This document shows positions 58,614 to 64,000 of a stretch of DNA of 64,000 nt, piece by piece. Below the pieces are notes generated by a model. The model worked only from the letters and a program-made list of their open reading frames with translations, did no database searches and was not told the DNA's origin. A program made the position numbers and the translations under genes. Every line of letters starts with the position of its first letter. Positions within the stretch are counted from its first letter, which is position 1. The stretch spans positions 806,001 to 870,000 of the forward strand of contig NC_026483.1 in NCBI RefSeq assembly GCF_000328475.2. Reading direction: 5' to 3'. Source of the DNA: Mycosarcoma maydis (Eukaryota > Basidiomycota > Ustilaginomycetes > Ustilaginales).

Positions 58614-60764
58614 ATGACAGCTCAACTGCTGTCGTATTTCCACGTTCTTGCGGCCATCGTCTTGTTCTCGGCGGCGATAATTCACTTTCTCGTCCATCCT
58701 CTAAGTGTTGTCAGTGTCACCATCAGCCTCGTACTTGCAAGCTTGGGCGGCGTCGTAATCGCGCAAGAAGTTCCGGCAATTCTCTCTTCTCGATGGATAC
58801 GCAGCAAACCGAGTTTGCTAAATTCGTATCTTGTGCGAGCGCTCTGCTTCTTAGTCGCCACGGCGGTGCTTTTCGATCGACTCATCGACCTTCCTTGCGA
58901 CGTACCAAGACAAGAATCATCCTACTCGACAACACCTGCCAAGTTCTTGGTCCCTGGCAGCCAAGCCCGCAACGACAAAATTGCAACCGAATCTCAATCG
59001 GCGAAAAGCGGAACCAATCTCATCAAGCAGCAAGAACCGCCCGTATTCGGTACAGCATTCTATCTCTGCCGCTCGCTCGCTCCCACATGTACACGCATCG
59101 AATCTCTGCCGAACCAAGTCGCTAGCAGTGTTGCCTGGGTCAACATCTCGGCCAATCAAACAAGTCGCGCGCTCGTGTTCACTGCTTGTACTACTACACT
59201 CGCCGTCTGCCTTGTCTACCTTGGTCTTGCCCTCTTACACCGCTCAGGCAGAGTTGGCATGTCTCTTGGCATGGCTCACGTCTCGGCGCAAGATCAAGAC
59301 GATCCACATTCGTTGCGATTTGTCGAGGTCATGCCTCACAGATGCAACGAACAAATGATCAAAGAGAGCGCCTCCGCGTCGTCGGCCTACCGCCTCAATC
59401 TGCACTCCAACGACCCTTCTTACGGCCGTTGCATGCCACCGGATCTGTTTCAAGAGCAGGTTCTGGCGCTTCCTGGTTTGGTGGGTGGATCAGATAGGCA
59501 TCGATGTGCCTCGGACGCCCGTAGCTCGCGAATCTCGCCCTCCTTGCACCGCACGGATGGCGTCAGCATTGGTCGGATGGTCGAAAGCGCGCTCGAGTCA
59601 GGGCAAGGTGCAGCCTCTACGCCGGATCACATCTTTCGAATCGCGAGAATGGACTCTCGACCTGTCAAGGTTCGAGCTGCCAGCGATACTGCCTCGGGAG
59701 CGTACACGAACCAAATCAAGAAGCCAGATGCTGGTGCAGTCCTTGCACTGCATTCACTCGAGGCTGAACGATGCGGCAGGTATGGATATGAAAACAGCTA
59801 CAACCAATCCGTCGACCTTGCTTCGGGATGCATCATGCACTATCCCATCTTTGCAAGCAACAAGAAATTCAAAGAGCAGCAACAGCGTATCGCGTTGCAG
59901 ATCCCTCCTCAACCATTCCCTACGCTATCACCACCCGACTTTTCTCGACAGTCGTTCGGCAGTCCGGCCGGTCTATCACCGCGTCAGTCTGCTAAGCGCC
60001 GACAGAGTGGTGCTTCCAAGCTCAGCGATAACCAGCAAGCTCTGGAGCCGCAGCAACAGGATGAGCCAACAGCGGAAAGAGAAGGGGTTTTGAGCACATG
60101 CCTGCGGTCGGAAATCACAAGCGATACGGTCCAGCCACTGGCCGAGGCTAAAGTGTCCGATTGCTCTGAACATCTACCAGGCGGTGACGATGGAAAGACC
60201 GGAAAACTTCTCTCTGAATCTTGCCCGAACGCACTGCTTCCTACTAGAGGCACTGAGCGTCTTTCGCCCTTGTCTTGCGCTGAAGCCAACAAGGCCTCCA
60301 AATCTGAGAACAAGAACAGATCGCATAAACAACGTCTCAAATCCACGATCGATGAAGCGCTCCACCATCATCAGCGCGGACGCCTCGGCACCGCCGAGTC
60401 CGGTCGCTCGATGCTATCCACTTTCAGCAACTCTCAAGCGCATCGTATTAGTTCGCGTCCCGGTACAGCTACTTCAACCAGATCCAACACCTCGTTCCGT
60501 CTGATGCGACGCCGTCGTGGACTGTTCGCCACGCTCGATCTGCACTTAGGCAACAGGTTCAGTGGTTTCAGCCAAGACGCCTCGGTCGCCGCACAGCAAG
60601 GCAGGAACGCATTGGGAGGATCATTTGATTCTCAGAGATCGTGCAGTGCGGGTACGTTTGGTGGGGACGCCGCGTCGCCTCTGTCCACGCCGAGGTGTCA
60701 CGATGCCATGGCGCCCACTTCGCCGATGCACCTCGAGGCGAAAAAGTCGAGCAGCTCGTCTTAA
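58614..60764 (+). CDS. Multi-pass membrane protein with long cytosolic-type tail, function unknown
   Basis: 716 residues from the first ATG (58614). Hydrophobic spans: LLSYFHVLAAIVLFSAAIIHFL (about 3-24), SVVSVTISLVLASLGGVVIA (about 30-50), SYLVRALCFLVATAVLF (about 70-90) and ALVFTACTTTLAVCLVYLGLALL (about 184-206), then a hydrophilic tail of about 500 residues rich in Ser, Arg and Gln. A loop with several Cys and an N-glycosylation sequon (NIS, NQT) lies between spans three and four. The first three spans resemble the four-helix COPI-associated type, with Glu after the second helix, but I would not assign it. The tail contains polar low-complexity sequence and likely phosphosites. A trafficking or ER/Golgi role is only a guess. 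No homologue recognised. Confidence 0.7.
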   Translation: MTAQLLSYFHVLAAIVLFSAAIIHFLVHPLSVVSVTISLVLASLGGVVIAQEVPAILSSRWIRSKPSLLNSYLVRALCFLVATAVLFDRLIDLPCDVPRQESSYSTTPAKFLVPGSQARNDKIATESQSAKSGTNLIKQQEPPVFGTAFYLCRSLAPTCTRIESLPNQVASSVAWVNISANQTSRALVFTACTTTLAVCLVYLGLALLHRSGRVGMSLGMAHVSAQDQDDPHSLRFVEVMPHRCNEQMIKESASASSAYRLNLHSNDPSYGRCMPPDLFQEQVLALPGLVGGSDRHRCASDARSSRISPSLHRTDGVSIGRMVESALESGQGAASTPDHIFRIARMDSRPVKVRAASDTASGAYTNQIKKPDAGAVLALHSLEAERCGRYGYENSYNQSVDLASGCIMHYPIFASNKKFKEQQQRIALQIPPQPFPTLSPPDFSRQSFGSPAGLSPRQSAKRRQSGASKLSDNQQALEPQQQDEPTAEREGVLSTCLRSEITSDTVQPLAEAKVSDCSEHLPGGDDGKTGKLLSESCPNALLPTRGTERLSPLSCAEANKASKSENKNRSHKQRLKSTIDEALHHHQRGRLGTAESGRSMLSTFSNSQAHRISSRPGTATSTRSNTSFRLMRRRRGLFATLDLHLGNRFSGFSQDASVAAQQGRNALGGSFDSQRSCSAGTFGGDAASPLSTPRCHDAMAPTSPMHLEAKKSSSSS

Positions 60765-61204
60765 GATGACGCCAACACTCGGTTGAGGGTATCAACATAC
60801 AGTACGTGTGCTCTCAGTCTGCTCTCATCCAAGAGCATCAATCACCAATACACGCACGGTGGTCCATGATCCAAGCACAACATGCACGAATCGTTGAGGC
60901 GCGGGTGTCTGAAGTTCGTGACTCGTGATTCGTGATTCGTGATTGTAGCTGCGCCGCGGAAGTCGAATCTGCAAAGCCAAGCGAGCCGAATTTCACAGTT
61001 GCGAGTCGTGAGTGACATGCGCCTGAATGCTCTCTGACGTGAGTTGAAATTTCCCAACCCCGGTTCGCACGATGAGAGTCGTGAGTGGCATTGCGTGTGC
61101 TCAGTTGCACACCCTAGCCTTAGTACATCTCATACGCACCAACATCGCGCACGGGAATCGCATAGACGGTGCACAGCTTGTATACAGCTTCTAGAGACGC
61201 AAGC
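60765..61204. other. Intergenic region with heptamer array
   Basis: Between two genes on the same strand. Holds the array at 60915-60944 and no gene. Confidence 0.45.
60915..60944 (+). repeat. Heptamer array CGTGATT type
   Basis: TTCGTGACTCGTGATTCGTGATTCGTGATT: four units, CGTGACT then CGTGATT three times, period 7. Confidence 0.9.
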
Positions 61205-62911
61205 ATGGTCGACGATCTGGATGTGGCTGGTCTGCGTCTACATCCGACCAATTCCGGATCGGGTTGCGATGGCGCTAAGAGTAGCAACGACATCAGCAAC
61301 GGAAAGGCCGGCGTCAGTTCTGATGATACCGCGCATGTTGCTTCTGGAGCAACTCGGATGATGGCAGCTTCATCGTCCTCGAATGCTGGTCCGAAACTCA
61401 CTGGGCCGATCCCCATGACCATGCCTTCGATCCTCCGCAACCGAGCAACATCGTCCACTCACCATCTATCGTATCTCGTCAACCAATCCGCCTCCACCTC
61501 GGCCTCCTCATCGTCCTCGTATCCACCAGCCAGCTCCTCACGTAACACTCGATCTCGATCTGGCAACACCAAGGAGCTCGGACGACGCAAACAGCGTCGG
61601 TCCGAAAACCTGCGTCTTCTCTCATCCAACACGGCGCGGCCTACGCTGAAAGACTACCGTCTGCACACCAACACGATCCGCTCCACCTTCAGCGCCTGCA
61701 CGGCGTCTCGCAACGAACCTGTACCGTCGTCGAGCAAAGCTACGTATTCGGAACCGCAACACGATGCACAAAATGCGACGCAGGGCCACTTTGGTAAAAG
61801 CCTACGCGATGCGCAGCGGGTGCTGAAGAGGGTCTCGATGGACCGAGTAGATGACGAGATGATCATGCAGGGTCGAGCGGGTGAACTGGAGAGGTTCATA
61901 TGGCTGGTGGATCGCGAGATTCGCACGTGGTGCAACGGCGACGTGTTTGTGTTTGCTCCTCAAACTTGTCAAAAGACAGGCAAGGTTTTACTAGATGATG
62001 GTTTCAACATCACCACTTGGCCGCTTGCTCGCGCGGATCACAGCTCGACCGACACTCGTAACCACATCCAGGCAGAGGCTCCAAGCGTGCAACTTGACTC
62101 GGTAACACCTGGCAATTGGGGCGGACAGTTGGTGGAATTCCAACGAACTCCCAACGCCCTGGTCTGGTTGGTCCACGATCCGTTTCTGCGCTTGATTGTG
62201 CATTGCCTAGCTCGAGTTTCGCGCTGTCCATCGTTCAGCAAAGACGACGCATCGCGCGCCGGACTGAGGTTCACGTGGATTTTGAATCCCAATCCACTGG
62301 CTAGACGAGGCAGACGCGGAAGAAGGGTGAGCGTCTCGAGTTCTGCCATTTCCACTGCCGACCTAGCCAATGCGGCCGAGGCAATAACCAACGCGGTCCG
62401 AAGAATACCCCCAGCACCAGGAGTTGGAGCACTGCAAACGCCACCAACGACTGATTTCGATTCGCAGACTGAGAGCGAGATCGACACGGATACGGAGGCG
62501 GGCAGTCTAGGTGGATCAATGGTGATCGTTGCACCCGCATCAACAGGTGTGCAAACCGAACGGATCGCAGATCAAGTCGAACGAGATGCTGCGGATACAG
62601 ACGAAGAAGAAGCAGAGATTCTCAGGAGGGTGACGAGATGGGCCATTGATAGTCATCGACGACGCGCCCGGCAAGAGGAGGAGGAACAACAGGCGCGACC
62701 ACCGGACAGATCCGCACAGGACAACCTGGGATGTTCGACAAAACGTGCGGTATCACACGAACCAGATCAGACGCTCACAGCTACAGCGATTGACGAGACA
62801 GATGAGTTCGATGACGATGATGACGAGGCAGACGAGTTCGGTGACGATGATGACGAGGTATTCGGGGATAGCGAAGACGATCATGATACAAGGTCGTTTA
62901 GCGATGCATGA
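61205..62911 (+). CDS. R3H-domain protein with R3H-associated N-terminal motif
   Basis: 568 residues from the first in-frame ATG (61205). Residues about 126-152 carry a basic RRKQRRSENLRLLSSN block like the R3H-associated N-terminal domain of fungal proteins. Residues about 318-370 (VWLVHDPFLRLIVHCLARV ... SFSKDD ... RFTWIL) resemble an R3H domain, whose conserved R-x3-H (here RLIVH) binds single-stranded nucleic acid. The N-terminal 110 residues are Ser-rich; the C-terminus has a charged helix (RRRARQEEEEQQARPP) and a very acidic tail with two near-copies of DEADEFGDDDDEV type. The order of domains matches other fungal R3H-associated proteins. Probable role is RNA or single-stranded DNA binding, inferred from family only. 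Convergent with the next gene. Confidence 0.75.
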   Translation: MVDDLDVAGLRLHPTNSGSGCDGAKSSNDISNGKAGVSSDDTAHVASGATRMMAASSSSNAGPKLTGPIPMTMPSILRNRATSSTHHLSYLVNQSASTSASSSSSYPPASSSRNTRSRSGNTKELGRRKQRRSENLRLLSSNTARPTLKDYRLHTNTIRSTFSACTASRNEPVPSSSKATYSEPQHDAQNATQGHFGKSLRDAQRVLKRVSMDRVDDEMIMQGRAGELERFIWLVDREIRTWCNGDVFVFAPQTCQKTGKVLLDDGFNITTWPLARADHSSTDTRNHIQAEAPSVQLDSVTPGNWGGQLVEFQRTPNALVWLVHDPFLRLIVHCLARVSRCPSFSKDDASRAGLRFTWILNPNPLARRGRRGRRVSVSSSAISTADLANAAEAITNAVRRIPPAPGVGALQTPPTTDFDSQTESEIDTDTEAGSLGGSMVIVAPASTGVQTERIADQVERDAADTDEEEAEILRRVTRWAIDSHRRRARQEEEEQQARPPDRSAQDNLGCSTKRAVSHEPDQTLTATAIDETDEFDDDDDEADEFGDDDDEVFGDSEDDHDTRSFSDA

Positions 62912-63115
62912 TGCATGACGCTGGCTGCTGGCTGCTTTGCTACAATCAACCTAGACGGGGACCTTTTCGAGTTCATCTCATCACACCGACAACAAACATT
63001 GGCAAGTGCACGCTCAACTGGAGTCCGATCCTGACTCGGAGAGTTTCTCCTGTCCACGGCATCCGATTGAGGGTACATGCAGGTATATTGGCCAGAAGAG
63101 CAGTGTCGATGCTGG

Positions 63116-64000
63116 TTACTTCTTCTTAGCCGTCTTCAACCTGATTGTTTCGTCGTTCACAAAGATCCCCTTTCCTTTATACGGTTCAGGTTTCCTCCAA
63201 CTCCTAATCTGACTTGCGAACAAGCCCAACTGTTCCTTATCTGCGCCCTTGAGCACGATCCTGTTTGGCTGAGGCGTCTGTGCCTGAATGCCATGCGGTA
63301 CAGGAAGCAACACGGGGTGCGAGTAACCCAGACGAAGGTGAAGGCGCATGTTGGGACCCTGTTTTTCTGCAGCTTGCTTCACGCGTGCAGCTCGGTCGAT
63401 TTCGGCCTGCTTAGCTGCGTCGGAGAGGAAGAACGATTTTGTGCTAGCGAGTGCAATGTCGAGTTTCGATTGGCGAGGGAGAGGGTCCGGCTCGATCGAG
63501 GCTCGGTAACCTACACCGACGAGCTTGAGCGAGACCGTGTGTCCTTCAGATACGCCGTGGAGCGCATTGAAGAGGAGCGAGCGCGTGAGGCCCCAAAGTC
63601 CGCGTTGCTTCTTCTCAGAGGCATCCTTGATGCTCAAGCTGATATTTGAGGCGTCGGAATTCGAAAGGACGACGCAGTCGTGTAACGGAACCACGACTTC
63701 TCCCAGGGGGCCCTTGACGAGCACGGAGCGTGCATGTCGCAGAGAAGGCAGGAGCGGGCGAGATGGATTTGGATGCGGTGGAAATGGAAGCACTTCGATC
63801 GTCGTGGACGCTGGCAGGTCGAGTGGAGCACTTCCGACGTGAGAGTGTCGTATGATGGCCAGCGAGCTCGATGGCGGGGCAAGTGTTGAGCTTGCGATGC
63901 GGGGAGTGGATGCGATGCGAGAAGAGGAAGACGTAGAAGACAAGAGCAGCCCACCGAGCTGCCTTGTGATGCGAGACGTCGACGACGATGCGATGGATGC
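63116..64000 (-). CDS. Mitochondrial large ribosomal subunit protein uL6 (5' end outside the window)
   Basis: The frame runs from the stop at 63116 to the end of the window (295 codons) without an ATG in a plausible start position, so the start lies beyond 64000. The bacterial-type L6 hallmarks are present: GHTVSLKLVGVGYRAS, LRLGYSHPVLLPVPHGI and EPYKGKGIFVNDETIRLK, the last being the signature of the C-terminal L6 domain that contacts 23S-type rRNA near the sarcin-ricin loop. The visible N-terminal part is Ser/Ala/Arg-rich, with few acidic residues, as expected for a mitochondrial presequence. Insertions of about 40 residues (DPLPRQ ... EKQGPN) separate the two L6 domains, a fungal mitochondrial trait. 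Nuclear-encoded component of the mitoribosome. Confidence 0.92.
   Translation of the reverse strand, partial: ASIASSSTSRITRQLGGLLLSSTSSSSRIASTPRIASSTLAPPSSSLAIIRHSHVGSAPLDLPASTTIEVLPFPPHPNPSRPLLPSLRHARSVLVKGPLGEVVVPLHDCVVLSNSDASNISLSIKDASEKKQRGLWGLTRSLLFNALHGVSEGHTVSLKLVGVGYRASIEPDPLPRQSKLDIALASTKSFFLSDAAKQAEIDRAARVKQAAEKQGPNMRLHLRLGYSHPVLLPVPHGIQAQTPQPNRIVLKGADKEQLGLFASQIRSWRKPEPYKGKGIFVNDETIRLKTAKKK

Overview
The window looks like nuclear chromosomal DNA of a basidiomycete, most likely a smut fungus (Ustilaginales, Ustilago/Sporisorium type). The reasons are: long intron-poor reading frames on both strands; short introns where they occur (about 60-120 nt, GT...AG); serine-, glutamine- and alanine-rich low-complexity proteins; two Zn2Cys6 regulators; a caleosin; and intergenic DNA full of a short CGTGATT-type heptamer. 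Species assignment is an inference. Two runs of exactly 100 N (2811-2910 and 42537-42636) are assembly gaps.

Layout, left to right: a bHLH regulator (+, gap in its intron); tRNA-Glu(CTC) (-); an inositol-monophosphatase-type phosphatase (+); a 912-residue protein of unknown function (-); a divergent protein kinase (-); a small secreted-type reading frame without an ATG (-, possible pseudogene); a caleosin (-); a Ran-like GTPase (-); a histidine phosphatase fused to an HbrB/TORC2 domain (+); a 3.2 kb gene-free stretch with several tandem repeats; a Zn2Cys6 regulator (+); a secreted GH18 protein (-); DNA polymerase epsilon subunit B (-); a secreted NucA/NucB-type nuclease (+); an enoyl-CoA hydratase family protein (-); an OPT transporter (-); a 4.1 kb gene-poor stretch with the second gap; a second Zn2Cys6 regulator (-); an aldehyde dehydrogenase (+); uracil-DNA glycosylase (-); a TXNDC17-like thioredoxin fold protein (+); a glycine-zipper protein (-); tRNA-Asn(GTT) with an unusually long intron (+); a multi-pass membrane protein (+); an R3H-type protein (+); and mitochondrial ribosomal protein uL6 (-, cut by the window end).

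There is no biosynthetic cluster, transposon or CRISPR. Housekeeping genes (Dpb2, UNG, uL6m, TXNDC17-like, tRNAs) alternate with regulators and secreted or transport genes. Neighbours are mostly independent units. Several convergent pairs end within 150-360 bp of each other (ALDH/UNG, thioredoxin-like/glycine-zipper, R3H/uL6m, IMPase/912-aa protein, nuclease/ECH), so overlapping 3' transcripts are plausible.

The most notable items are the phosphatase-HbrB fusion, the Ran-like GTPase that has lost the switch II glutamine, the 132-nt tRNA-Asn intron, and the heptamer arrays. Splice sites given below were read by eye from reading frame continuity and consensus signals; no search or expression data were available.
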